32,998 nucleotides of DNA from a virus: positions 1 through 32,998 of the IMG/VR virus record IMGVR_UViG_3300022752_000239; one strand, given 5' to 3'. The notes below the pieces were generated by a model. The model was not told the origin of the DNA. It saw only the letters and a list, made by a program, of their open reading frames with translations, and did no database searches. Positions 17,450-25,118 of the stretch are shown here, one piece after another. The number at the start of each line of letters is the position of its first letter. Position 1 is the stretch's first letter. A program made the position numbers and the translations under genes.

Positions 17450-19462
17450 ATGGCTTTTCCTACCTCACCCACTGATAATCAACAAGCAACCGTAGCAGGA
17501 ATTAGCTATACCTATAGTACAGCCACAAATAGCTGGACTAGAGTAAGTATAGAGCAGGCTATACCCTGGCAGAGAAAAACTGGTAATTACACAGCTGTCA
17601 ACAATGATAGACTGATCTGTGATACCACATCGGGGTCATTTAATGTAAGTTTACCTGCTAGTCCACGAACTGGTTATTATGTGATAATTACAGATGGAGG
17701 ACAGTTTGCAGTCAATAATCTAGTTGTGGTGCGTAACGGATCTACCATAGAAGGTATCAGCGATAACATATCTCTTGACATAACAGGTGCTACATTTGAA
17801 TTTATTTTTGACGGATCAACTTGGCAAATTACTTCTACAGTCGGTCCACGTGGTCCCAGCGGTCCATTGCCTACACTAAGTGCCATTGGTGAGAGTATAT
17901 TACCATCTGCTACATTGACCTATGATTTAGGTAGTCCTACTTACCAATGGCGCAGTCTATATGTGGGCACATCTACTATCTACATCGGTGATTATGCACT
18001 GGGTGTGAGTACTGCTGGTTTTATTACCTTACAAAATACTGTAGATCCGGCATCCGAACCAACACCAGTTGTAGGCCCTCAAGGCCCCCAAGGACCAAGT
18101 GGTCCCAGTGTAACAGGTTCAACTGGACCTCAAGGACCTCAAGGACCCAGCGGTGCTAACGGCACAATAGGAGTCAATGGATCAACTGGCCCACAAGGTC
18201 CCCAGGGCTCAACTGGACCTCAAGGACCTCAGGGAGTTAATGGACCGCAAGGACCCCAAGGTCCACAAGGTCCCCAGGGCAGTACGGGACCCCAAGGTCC
18301 ACAAGGTCCCCAGGGATCGCAGGGACTAGCTGGACCACAAGGACCACAAGGTCCTTCCGGACCAGAAGGCACATTTGGTGGAGCTGCTTTTCGTTATCTC
18401 TACTCCACTACCAGTACCAGTAACCAAAACCCCGGCAGTGGTAAGATTGCGTTTAATTCACTGGCCCTCACCACTGCCACCCTGCTGTATATTAATCTCG
18501 CAGACAATGACGCAGTTGATGTAACATCATTTTTACAGACCATTGATGATTCAAGCAGTAATATCAAGGGTCATTTCAGTGTGGCAGACAAGAACAATCC
18601 CAATACCTATGTGCTGTTTTCTATCATAGGCACACACACTGAATATGCCAATTACTTCCGTGTGCCTATAAGCTATCTCAGCGGTACAACAACCTTGACC
18701 AATAATCTCAATACTGTGGTAACTTTTGCACGTACAGGAGACAAAGGTGACACTGGGCCACAGGGCCCGCAGGGAGTCGTAGGACCACAGGGGCCTCAGG
18801 GACCACAGGGGTCGCAGGGAGTAGCAGGTCCGCAGGGACCACAGGGTCCGCAGGGTGTCAGTGGACCACAGGGTCCGCAAGGAGCCACAGGACCTCAAGG
18901 ACCACAGGGGCCTCAGGGACCACAGGGACCTCAAGGTGCAACAGGACCACAGGGTCCGCAAGGAGCCACAGGACCTCAAGGACCACAGGGGCCTCAAGGT
19001 GCAACAGGACCACAGGGACCTCAAGGCCCTGGTAGTCCGTTAGCTACTATCTTTACTATAACAAATATTACAGCAGTCACTAGTACAAACACAGGTGCCC
19101 TACAGGTAGCAGGTGGCGTTGGCATTGGTGGTGGTATCTTTATAGGTGGCACTATGACTGCTACATGGATCGTAGAAACTAGTAGTCTAGATCTTAAAGA
19201 AAATATCATGCCCATAACCGATGTAATGAACATTGTGAGTAATCTGCAAGCATACACCTATGATCGTAAAGATGGTTCTAGAAAAAATGAACCGGGCTTA
19301 ATCGCAGAAGAAGTAGATAAGGTATTACCAAATATTGTAAATTACGATCAATATGGTAAACCTATGGGAATTAGCTATACTAAATTAAGTGTATATCTAC
19401 TAGAGGCAGTGAAATTGCTCAAAGAGGAAATAGCCGAGCTTAAAAACTCAAGAGGGGCTTAA
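17450..19462 (+). CDS. Collagen-like tail fibre with S74 chaperone domain
   Basis: The 670-residue fibre begins with an N-terminal module [17 protein letters not shown] and a beta domain ([20 protein letters not shown] to [15 protein letters not shown]) resembling fibre-shaft start domains. Next comes a spacer with [20 protein letters not shown], a Gly-X-Y block holding [19 protein letters not shown], a beta module ([16 protein letters not shown] to [12 protein letters not shown]) homologous to that in the fibre at 5369, and a second Gly-X-Y block of about 100 residues. [15 protein letters not shown] turn leads into an S74 domain. Its Ser-Lys pair is S578/K583 in SSLDLK. The final helix ([18 protein letters not shown]) is typical of S74 tails. 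The domain should drive trimer folding and then self-cleave. This is probably a side fibre or alternative tail fibre. Confidence 0.92.
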   Translation: MAFPTSPTDNQQATVAGISYTYSTATNSWTRVSIEQAIPWQRKTGNYTAVNNDRLICDTTSGSFNVSLPASPRTGYYVIITDGGQFAVNNLVVVRNGSTIEGISDNISLDITGATFEFIFDGSTWQITSTVGPRGPSGPLPTLSAIGESILPSATLTYDLGSPTYQWRSLYVGTSTIYIGDYALGVSTAGFITLQNTVDPASEPTPVVGPQGPQGPSGPSVTGSTGPQGPQGPSGANGTIGVNGSTGPQGPQGSTGPQGPQGVNGPQGPQGPQGPQGSTGPQGPQGPQGSQGLAGPQGPQGPSGPEGTFGGAAFRYLYSTTSTSNQNPGSGKIAFNSLALTTATLLYINLADNDAVDVTSFLQTIDDSSSNIKGHFSVADKNNPNTYVLFSIIGTHTEYANYFRVPISYLSGTTTLTNNLNTVVTFARTGDKGDTGPQGPQGVVGPQGPQGPQGSQGVAGPQGPQGPQGVSGPQGPQGATGPQGPQGPQGPQGPQGATGPQGPQGATGPQGPQGPQGATGPQGPQGPGSPLATIFTITNITAVTSTNTGALQVAGGVGIGGGIFIGGTMTATWIVETSSLDLKENIMPITDVMNIVSNLQAYTYDRKDGSRKNEPGLIAEEVDKVLPNIVNYDQYGKPMGISYTKLSVYLLEAVKLLKEEIAELKNSRGA

Positions 19463-20206
19463 ATGGCCCAACTTAAAAATACAAATATTAATGACACAGG
19501 GTTTTTAAGATTACCTGTGGGTACTACTGCTCAAAGACCTTCTAGCCCAGTGGACGGTGATACTAGAATCAATAGTACTACTAACGCATTTGAAGTATAT
19601 TATAGTGGTAGTTGGGCTACCATAGCAACAGTAGGTTGGGTAGCACAAAATCAATTGAATACTACCGCAATGGCACATAGTATTGTCAATGTGGGTGGTA
19701 CAGGATTACAGGGTGCAGGTAGTACTACAATTAGCACATATGGCAATGCTGCACCTAGTGTCACACCAGGTTCTGTTTCATACACATCAACATATTTTAG
19801 TACGCATGGTGGTCATAGTGGATCAAATAGTTATCCAATGTACTGGGCAGTATATCTAGGTACTATCAAAGCCGCAAACCAATTAGTTGTTTATGTACAC
19901 CCCAATAGTTGGGGATACTTTGTATTAGAAGGCTCTAATGATTGTGGTAATTCCGGGTCATTTGCTACAGCAGGAACTTGGACTGCATTAACATTTACTG
20001 GTAGCAATAATGGATCAAATAATCAGAACATGGGCGGAAATAGCAGTGGAAGAAGTGATGGAAGTAGTATAACCTTTAGTTATAGTAATAATACAGGTTA
20101 TCTTGCTTACAGAATTAGAATGTTAGATAGTAGTCAGCCTACTCAAGCACAAGGTACATATTATGGTGGTAGTGCGGGATATAGTTGGCAGTTGAATAGG
20201 GTATAA
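19463..20206 (+). CDS. Fibre tip protein with possible discoidin-like domain
   Basis: The 247-residue protein follows the S74 fibre directly, with gagggg ahead of the ATG. Residues 1-55 form the recurring module MAQLKNTNINDTGFLRLP...TTAQRPSSPVDGDTRINST...YYSGSW. The remaining 190 residues are beta-rich. IKAANQLVVYVHPNSWGYFV, then VLEGSNDCG, GTWTALTF and YLAYRIRMLDS recall F5/8 type C (discoidin) jelly-roll domains, which bind sugars or lipids. The assignment is suggestive because the canonical termini are not clear. Its N-terminal module is shared with the next three genes, which look like alternative tips on a common base. Surface binding is inferred. Confidence 0.8.
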   Translation: MAQLKNTNINDTGFLRLPVGTTAQRPSSPVDGDTRINSTTNAFEVYYSGSWATIATVGWVAQNQLNTTAMAHSIVNVGGTGLQGAGSTTISTYGNAAPSVTPGSVSYTSTYFSTHGGHSGSNSYPMYWAVYLGTIKAANQLVVYVHPNSWGYFVLEGSNDCGNSGSFATAGTWTALTFTGSNNGSNNQNMGGNSSGRSDGSSITFSYSNNTGYLAYRIRMLDSSQPTQAQGTYYGGSAGYSWQLNRV

Positions 20207-20207
20207 C

Positions 20208-21194
20208 ATGGCAACACTTAAAAATACCACAGTTAATGATACCGGTTATATACAACTCCCAACTGGTACCACAGCACAAAGACCTGCTACGCCTACAGAC
20301 GGAATGATTAGATTTAACACTACAACCGGTGAACCCGAGTGGTATAGTGCTACTAATATTACTTGGGTAAAATTTTCCCAAAGTTTATCCTATTCAATAG
20401 AATATCTCATTGTTGCAGGTGGTGGAGGTGGTGGAGGTTCAGATTGCGGTGGAGGTGGTGGTGCTGGTGGATTATTATCTTCTACTGCTACAGTTACTCT
20501 AAATTCAGTATATACTGTGACAGTCGGAGCAGGAGGAGGAACTAATAATTCTAATTTTGGTTCAAATGGTACAAATTCGGCTATCGTAGGACTAGCCACT
20601 GCCACTGGTGGAGGTGGCGGCGGAAAAGGTAATGTTAACAACTCTACCACTGGTGCTGGACAGGACGGTGGTTCAGGAGGGGGCGGTGGCTGGGGCGCAA
20701 GGCCCGGGGGAAATGGTACAGCAGGACAAGGAAATAATGGTGGAGCGGGTAACGGTTCACAAAGTGGATCTACAACTGGTGGTGGCGGTGGAGGAGCATC
20801 AGCAGCCGGTACTAGTAACAGTGATCCAGGTAACGGTGGAGCGGGAACTAACGCATACTCAACATGGGCTTCAGCAACAGGCACTGGAGCATCGGGGTAC
20901 TATGCAGGCGGAGGTGGTGCAGGTACAGATGTTTCTACTTCTAGTGGTGGAGCCGGCGGTGGGGGAGGAGGCGGCAGAGGAAGTCCTGCTACATCTGCAA
21001 CGGCAGGTACTACAAACACGGGCGGTGGAGGTGGAGGTGGTAGAGGATACTCTGGGCCAGGAGGAGCATCAGGCGGAAGTGGTATAGCAATTATAAGGTA
21101 TTTAGGAAGTCAAAGAGGAACAGGGGGAACTATTGTTCAGAATGGCGGATATACATATCATACCTTTACGGGTTCAGGTACATTTACAGCATAA
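20208..21194 (+). CDS. Glycine-rich adhesin-like fibre protein 1
   Basis: The 328-residue protein has the shared module (MATLKNTTVNDTGYIQLP, TTAQRPATPTDGMIRFNTT, ITWVKFSQ) in residues 1-63. A strand SIEYLIVAGGGGGGGSDCGG then opens about 220 residues of polyglycine-rich sequence, closed by GGSGIAIIRYLGSQRGTGGT and YTYHTFTGSGTFTA. This is the glycine-rich domain common in marine phage and bacterial surface proteins. Known T-even/S16-type gp38 adhesins also rely on polyglycine-rich motifs, with variable loops between glycine runs binding the receptor. A receptor-binding role is therefore plausible by analogy, not by homology. High GC in this stretch comes from the glycine codons and is not by itself evidence of transfer. 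Confidence 0.85.
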   Translation: MATLKNTTVNDTGYIQLPTGTTAQRPATPTDGMIRFNTTTGEPEWYSATNITWVKFSQSLSYSIEYLIVAGGGGGGGSDCGGGGGAGGLLSSTATVTLNSVYTVTVGAGGGTNNSNFGSNGTNSAIVGLATATGGGGGGKGNVNNSTTGAGQDGGSGGGGGWGARPGGNGTAGQGNNGGAGNGSQSGSTTGGGGGGASAAGTSNSDPGNGGAGTNAYSTWASATGTGASGYYAGGGGAGTDVSTSSGGAGGGGGGGRGSPATSATAGTTNTGGGGGGGRGYSGPGGASGGSGIAIIRYLGSQRGTGGTIVQNGGYTYHTFTGSGTFTA

Positions 21195-21196
21195 AC

Positions 21197-21370
21197 ATGG
21201 CCACACTAAAAAATACCACAGTTAATGATATAAATTTTTTACAACTAGCCAGAGGTACTACAGCAGAGCGTCCTGCTAGTCCGGTAGCGGGAATGGTTAG
21301 ATTTAATACCTCATTAGGATATGCTGAAGTATATAATGGTAGTAGTTGGGTAAAATTTGGTTTAAATTGA
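21197..21370 (+). CDS. Stand-alone 57-residue fibre base module
   Basis: The short gene encodes only the module that starts its neighbours: MATLKNTTVNDINFLQLARG, then TTAERPASPVAGMVRFNTS and AEVYNGSSWVKFGLN. It begins two bases after the glycine-rich gene and its TGA overlaps the next ATG (ATGA-type). It could be a truncated copy that lost its adhesin domain, or a genuine small base protein. The intact frame, conserved residues and tight overlaps favour expression. No function is proven. Confidence 0.72.
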   Translation: MATLKNTTVNDINFLQLARGTTAERPASPVAGMVRFNTSLGYAEVYNGSSWVKFGLN

Positions 21371-22359
21371 TGGCAACACTTAAAAATACCACAGTTAATG
21401 ATATCGGTTATATACAACTCCCAACTGGTACTACGGCACAACGACCTGCTAGCCCAACATCAGGTATGGTTCGTTGGAATACTTCATTAACACAAGCAGA
21501 AATTTATAATGGGACAAGTTGGGTATCATTAACAAGTAATGCTCCTACTGCGGTAGATTATTTGATTATAGCAGGCGGTGGCGGTGGCGGCGGCTATATC
21601 GGTGGTGGCGGAGGTGCCGGCGGCTATGTAACAGGAACAAGTACAGGATTCACTGCTGGTACATATGTGGTGGTAGTGGGATCAGGTGGTACAGGTGGTA
21701 CAGGTAACGGATACTCAACAACTAAAGGAAGTGATTCATCATTTAATAGTATAATAGGATACGGCGGGGGTAATGGGCAAGGCGGTGAAGGAAGTGCGGC
21801 TCCCGCAAACGGCGGCAGTGGCGGTGGACAAGGTAGAACAGTGGGCGGTAGAGGCGGCAGTGCAGGTGTCGCAACTCCTGCAGGACAAGGATATAATGGT
21901 GGCCTGTGTGGTTGTGGCGGAGATGGCCCAGGTAATGCAGCAGGTGCGGGAGGTGGTGGCGCGGGTGGTGTAGGAGAAACTAACCCATGCGGTAGAGGTG
22001 GTAACGGAGGACCAGGTCTAACTTCAACAATCGATGGTACAAGCACTACAAGAGCAGGTGGCGGTGGTGGCGGGGGATATTCTACAACTGCAGGTACAGG
22101 TGGTTCTGGAGGAGGTGGAGCAGGTGCATCAGGAACAGGACCAGTAGCTGGCTCTGGATCTACTAATACAGGAAGCGGCGGCGGAGCAGGTGGATACCCT
22201 ACAAATCAAAATGGCGGAAATGGTGGAAGCGGCGTAGTTATTTTACGCTATTCTACTACTTATATCACTGCAACATCGACAACAGGATCACCTACTTATG
22301 TAACATCAGGTGGATATCACATATATACTTTTACAGGTTCAGGCTCAATAACTTGGTAA
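21370..22359 (+). CDS. Glycine-rich adhesin-like fibre protein 2
   Basis: I start at the ATG at 21370 (MATLKNTTVNDIGYIQLP, 329 residues). It matches the starts of the two genes before it and overlaps the preceding stop; a TTG at 21346 would add eight unsupported residues. The shared module (TTAQRPASPTSGMVRWNTS, AEIYNGTSWVSL) spans residues 1-55. VDYLIIAGGGGGGGYIGGGG then opens about 200 residues of glycine-rich sequence, closed by GGSGVVILRYSTTYI and GGYHIYTFTGSGSITW. It contains cysteines in a CGCGG-like turn (GGLCGCGGDGPGN) that the sister gene lacks. The end motifs match glycine-rich protein 1, while the central loops differ, which fits variable receptor-binding loops on a common base. Confidence 0.85.
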   Translation: MATLKNTTVNDIGYIQLPTGTTAQRPASPTSGMVRWNTSLTQAEIYNGTSWVSLTSNAPTAVDYLIIAGGGGGGGYIGGGGGAGGYVTGTSTGFTAGTYVVVVGSGGTGGTGNGYSTTKGSDSSFNSIIGYGGGNGQGGEGSAAPANGGSGGGQGRTVGGRGGSAGVATPAGQGYNGGLCGCGGDGPGNAAGAGGGGAGGVGETNPCGRGGNGGPGLTSTIDGTSTTRAGGGGGGGYSTTAGTGGSGGGGAGASGTGPVAGSGSTNTGSGGGAGGYPTNQNGGNGGSGVVILRYSTTYITATSTTGSPTYVTSGGYHIYTFTGSGSITW

Positions 22360-22455
22360 CATAGTATGTCTCAACTAAAACACACAGCATTCATAGCAAC
22401 AGTTCTCTAAATAAGTTATTTTGACGCTAAATATTAGGATAATAATGGACAGTAA
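22360..22455 (+). other. Gap with a 14-codon remnant and two TAAATA boxes
   Basis: The 96-base gap holds a 14-codon ORF at 22366 (MSQLKHTAFIATVL) whose first residues resemble the MAQLKNT/MATLKNT starts of nearby modules, so it may be a decayed copy. It also holds TAAATA boxes at 22406-22413 and 22426-22433. No other gene is visible. Confidence 0.45.
22426..22433 (+). promoter_or_regulatory. Late-promoter-like box (gctaaata)
   Basis: The box is 22 bases before the fibre start at 22456 and is identical, including the preceding c, to the one at 24718. A second box (tctaaata) lies at 22406-22413. Confidence 0.5.
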
Positions 22456-24051
22456 ATGCCTACTTCAGTTCGTAATCTAATATCGTCATATCTTCCGTCT
22501 GGACCACAGGGCAACCAAGGTAACACAGGACCACAAGGACCACAAGGACCCCAAGGACCACAGGGCAACCAAGGTAACACAGGACCACAGGGAAATCAGG
22601 GCAATCAAGGACCACAAGGACCTAGCGGACCACAAGGTCCATCAGGACCAAGTGGGCCACAAGGTAACCAAGGACCACAAGGCCCAAGTGGACCAAGTGG
22701 GCCACAGGGCAATCAAGGCAATCAAGGACCGCAGGGACCGCAGGGACCAAGTGGACCAAGCGGCCCATCAGGACCACAGGGAAATCAGGGCAATCAAGGA
22801 CCACAAGGACCTAGCGGACCACAAGGTCCATCAGGACCAAGTGGGCCACAAGGTAACCAAGGACCACAAGGCCCAAGTGGACCCCAAGGGCCACAGGGCA
22901 ATCAAGGCAATCAAGGACCACAAGGACCTAGCGGACCACAAGGACCACAGGGCAACCAAGGTAACACAGGACCACAAGGACCACAGGGCAACCAAGGTCC
23001 ACAAGGACCCCAAGGACCACAGGGCAACCAAGGTAACACAGGACCACAAGGACCACAGGGAAATCAGGGCAATCAAGGACCACAAGGCAACCAAGGTCCA
23101 CAAGGACCCCAAGGACCACAAGGACCTAGCGGACCACAAGGCAACCAAGGTCCACAAGGACCCCAAGGTAACACAGGACCACAAGGCAACCAAGGACCAC
23201 AAGGACCTAGCGGACCACAAGGCAACCAAGGTCCACAAGGACCCCAAGGTCCACAAGGACCACAGGGCAACCAAGGTAACACAGGACCACAAGGACCACA
23301 GGGAAATCAGGGCAACCAAGGTCCACAAGGTCCACAAGGACCACAGGGCAACCAAGGTAACACAGGACCACAGGGCAACCAAGGTCCACAAGGACCAAGT
23401 GGTCCGTCAGGACCTGCTGCTGGTGGTGGTTTTTCTCAAGCTCAAGTATTTACTTCTTCTGGCACTTTTACTGTCCCATCTTCCGGTAAATTCAAAGTAA
23501 CAATTATTGGGGGAGGTGGTGGAGGTCCAAGGGGCAGTTCCAGCAGTTATTTTTGTGGACAGGGGGGTGGTAGTGCAGGGACCGTTATTAAGTGGTATAC
23601 AGGCGCTACTTCAGGCGCGACCGCTACAGTTACTATAGGTTCTGGTGGTGCAGGAGCGACTACAGACAATACTGCTGGTTCAAACGGAGGTAATTCTACA
23701 TTTGCACTTTCGGGGTTTACTACGCTGACTGCTGGTGGTGGAAATGGTGGCTATCCTTCAATTCCTCCTGTTAAAAATAATGGGTCAGCGTCAGGTGGGG
23801 ATATAAATATTAATGGGCAAAACGGTATGGGGCCAGCAATACGATCTGATGGCGGAGGAAATGCTCTTGCTGCTACATTAGGCGGCAGCACTCCTTTAGG
23901 TCTTGGTGCAGCATGGAACTACAACGCAAGCGTTGAAGTTAGTACAAATTATCCTGCTTCAGGATACGGCGCTGGTGGTGGTTCTGGATCTGGTATATTT
24001 GGGACTAATGGTGGGGCAGGAACCGGCGGCATTTGTATTGTGGAGTACTAA
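22456..24051 (+). CDS. Collagen-like fibre with Gly-Asn-Gln repeats and glycine-rich tip
   Basis: The 531-residue fibre has a very short N-terminus ([15 protein letters not shown]) followed at once by about 305 residues of Gly-X-Y in which GPQ, GNQ, GNT and GPS triplets alternate. Asn-rich triplets ([12 protein letters not shown]) distinguish it from the other fibres in the window. A C-terminal domain of about 200 residues starts [20 protein letters not shown] and runs through [15 protein letters not shown] to [13 protein letters not shown]; it is a glycine-rich domain of the same kind as those at 20208 and 25118, probably the receptor-binding tip. Long perfect DNA repeats inside the shaft make its length prone to change. 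The gene is preceded by a TAAATA box and followed one base later by a small fibre-assembly-like gene. Confidence 0.9.
   Translation: MPTSVRNLISSYLPSGPQGNQGNTGPQGPQGPQGPQGNQGNTGPQGNQGNQGPQGPSGPQGPSGPSGPQGNQGPQGPSGPSGPQGNQGNQGPQGPQGPSGPSGPSGPQGNQGNQGPQGPSGPQGPSGPSGPQGNQGPQGPSGPQGPQGNQGNQGPQGPSGPQGPQGNQGNTGPQGPQGNQGPQGPQGPQGNQGNTGPQGPQGNQGNQGPQGNQGPQGPQGPQGPSGPQGNQGPQGPQGNTGPQGNQGPQGPSGPQGNQGPQGPQGPQGPQGNQGNTGPQGPQGNQGNQGPQGPQGPQGNQGNTGPQGNQGPQGPSGPSGPAAGGGFSQAQVFTSSGTFTVPSSGKFKVTIIGGGGGGPRGSSSSYFCGQGGGSAGTVIKWYTGATSGATATVTIGSGGAGATTDNTAGSNGGNSTFALSGFTTLTAGGGNGGYPSIPPVKNNGSASGGDININGQNGMGPAIRSDGGGNALAATLGGSTPLGLGAAWNYNASVEVSTNYPASGYGAGGGSGSGIFGTNGGAGTGGICIVEY
22580..22694 (+). repeat. 115-bp perfect direct repeat, copy 1
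   Basis: Bases 22580-22694 are identical to 22769-22883, read base by base. The offset is 189 bases (63 codons), so recombination between copies would delete or duplicate 63 residues of collagen-like shaft in frame. Confidence 0.9.
22769..22883 (+). repeat. 115-bp perfect direct repeat, copy 2
   Basis: Second copy of the repeat at 22580-22694. The flanking bases differ on both sides (22579 a / 22768 t; 22695 a / 22884 c), which sets the limits. Such a long synonymous identity implies a recent duplication or ongoing gene conversion. Confidence 0.9.
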
Positions 24052-24052
24052 A

Positions 24053-24301
24053 ATGGCTAAATATGCAATTATTGAAAACGGTAAAGTCATAAACACCGTC
24101 CTTGCTGATCCAGAATATGCTGATACTCAAGGCTGGAGTGCTTGTCCTGATGAAGCAGGTATTGATTGGGAATATATAAATGGGCAGTTTGTAGATAATC
24201 GCCCAAAACTCCCAGAACCTCCCGCACCACCTCCACCTAATAAAGAAGAATTACTTCAACAACTTTTAACCTTACAAGCACAAATCCAAAATCTGGAGTA
24301 G
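24053..24301 (+). CDS. Small fibre-assembly-like protein
   Basis: The 82-residue protein starts at the ATG at 24053, one base after the fibre stop; an upstream ATG in this frame at 23903 would lie inside the fibre. MAKYAIIENGKVINTVLADP, then CPDEAGIDWEYINGQFVDNR, a proline hinge (PKLPEPPAPPPPNKEEL) and a C-terminal helix (LLQQLLTLQAQIQNLE) form a familiar pattern of small proteins found directly after phage tail fibre genes. Many are annotated as fibre-assembly or hypothetical proteins. It probably helps fold or attach the fibre encoded just upstream. The role is inferred from position and pattern. Confidence 0.83.
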   Translation: MAKYAIIENGKVINTVLADPEYADTQGWSACPDEAGIDWEYINGQFVDNRPKLPEPPAPPPPNKEELLQQLLTLQAQIQNLE

Positions 24302-24350
24302 ATCATGCTTGTTCTGACCCGTAGTTGCCGCGATATCGCAAGGGGTGAAC
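24302..24350 (+). other. Short foreign-looking leader upstream of a mosaic ORF
   Basis: This segment is richer in G and C than the surrounding non-collagen DNA (for example cgtagttgccgcgatatcgc) and contains a 17-codon ORF at 24305 without recognisable identity. It carries a good ribosome binding site (aagggg, ending five bases before the ATG at 24351). It looks imported together with the truncated gene that follows. Confidence 0.4.
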
Positions 24351-24662
24351 ATGTTTGATCTACTCTCAGGTGGTCTTTTAGGCTCCATATTCGGAGGGCT
24401 ATTCAGGCTTACACCGGAAGTGATGAAATTCCTAGATAAAGGGAATGAACGCGCTCACGTGTTGAATATGTTACGCTTACAAACGGATCTGGAAAAACTC
24501 AGAGGGTGGCGGAGGGGGCGGAGGCTACGGAAGTCCTGGGGTATTTTTAGCCGGTGGTGCAGGTGGTTCTGGCATAGTCGTCCTAGGTATACCAAATTTG
24601 TACACAGCCACATTCTCAGCCGGACTAACTACTTCATTATCAACCAGTCAAACGGGTTATAA
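24351..24662 (+). pseudogene. Truncated phage membrane/coiled-coil protein fused to out-of-frame DNA
   Basis: The first ~50 residues (MFDLLSGGLLGSIFGGLFRL, then PEVMKFLDKGNERAHVLNML, LQTDLEKLRG) match the pattern of a small phage protein with an N-terminal hydrophobic segment and a helix with N-E-R...H...L-E-K; such proteins are often holin-like or unassigned. From about base 24500 the frame encodes an Arg- and Trp-rich sequence (GWRRGRRLRKSWG) that is clearly the wrong frame of glycine-rich coding DNA. The ORF therefore spans a recombination junction and has lost its natural C-terminus. A strong ribosome binding site means a truncated product could still be made. I call it broken; the original family assignment is tentative. 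Confidence 0.62.
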
Positions 24663-24708
24663 AACCTATTCTATTACAGCAGGAACTGGCACAGTTACTT
24701 TTAGTTAA
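24505..24708 (+). pseudogene. 3' remnant of a glycine-rich fibre gene
   Basis: In the frame of base 24505 the DNA encodes GGGGGGGYGSPGVFLAGGAG, then GGSGIVVLGIPNLYTATFS and an end at TGTVTFS followed by a stop at 24706-24708. GGSGIVVL is the closing motif of the glycine-rich genes here (GGSGVVILRY, GGSGIVILKY). There is no start: the 5' part has been replaced by the unrelated gene fragment at 24351. It is a dead tail, not a gene. Confidence 0.75.
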
Positions 24709-24717
24709 AGATTAACC

Positions 24718-24725
24718 GCTAAATA
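24718..24725 (+). promoter_or_regulatory. Late-promoter-like box (gctaaata)
   Basis: The box is 21 bases before the ATG at 24747, with ggag at 24736-24739 as ribosome binding site between them. The nine bases cgctaaata are repeated before the gene at 22456. Confidence 0.52.
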
Positions 24726-24746
24726 TAGTTATTATCGGAGATTATT

Positions 24747-25118
24747 ATGGCAGCACCTAATTTAATGAGTGTAAGCACAATATATGGAAAAACTACAGCA
24801 ACTAATCTTACATCAACTGCTTCTACCGCAATTTTGAGTAATGCTGCTGCATCGAGTAAGGCATTTAAGGTTAACACACTTAATGTGGCAAATACCACAA
24901 CCACTGCGGCCAATGTATCAGTAAGTTGGTATACGGCTGCTGCTATTGGAGGTACAGCATTTCCCTTAGCTGGTACAATCAGTGTTCCAGGTAATTCTAC
25001 ACTCAATGTAATTGACAAAGGCAGTTTGTTATATCTAGAAGAAAATCAAAGCCTAGGAGCTACCGCAGGCACAGCCAACGCACTGATTGTTACCTGTAGT
25101 TATGAGGACATTAGTTAA
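24747..25118 (+). CDS. Conserved small marine-phage virion protein
   Basis: The 123-residue protein (MAAPNLMSVSTIYGKTTATN, FKVNTLNVANTTTTAANVSV, SVPGNSTLNVIDKG, SLLYLEENQSLG, TCSYEDIS) matches a small beta-rich structural protein that I recognise from marine T4-like phage genomes, where it is annotated as hypothetical or structural. It has no signal peptide or membrane segment. The layout of box, ribosome binding site and ATG is clean, and the stop overlaps the next ATG as TAATG. It is probably a virion decoration or tail component; the exact location is unknown. Confidence 0.82.
   Translation: MAAPNLMSVSTIYGKTTATNLTSTASTAILSNAAASSKAFKVNTLNVANTTTTAANVSVSWYTAAAIGGTAFPLAGTISVPGNSTLNVIDKGSLLYLEENQSLGATAGTANALIVTCSYEDIS

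Noticed and set aside
20390-20884. - strand ORFs rich in proline opposite the polyglycine genes (also 21624-22046 and 25843-26088)
   Set aside because: Proline runs are the reverse complement of glycine codons. There is no ribosome binding site or independent domain.
20400-21100. High-GC stretches as signs of horizontal transfer
   Set aside because: The GC rise follows glycine codons in polyglycine domains and needs no foreign origin.
22500-23400. Regularly spaced repeats that could suggest a CRISPR array
   Set aside because: The repeats are in-frame codon repeats of Gly-X-Y without unique spacers of constant length.
24305-24358. 17-codon ORF (MLVLTRSCRDIARGEHV) before the mosaic gene
   Set aside because: Too short to support as a gene and no recognisable motif; noted only as part of the foreign-looking segment.
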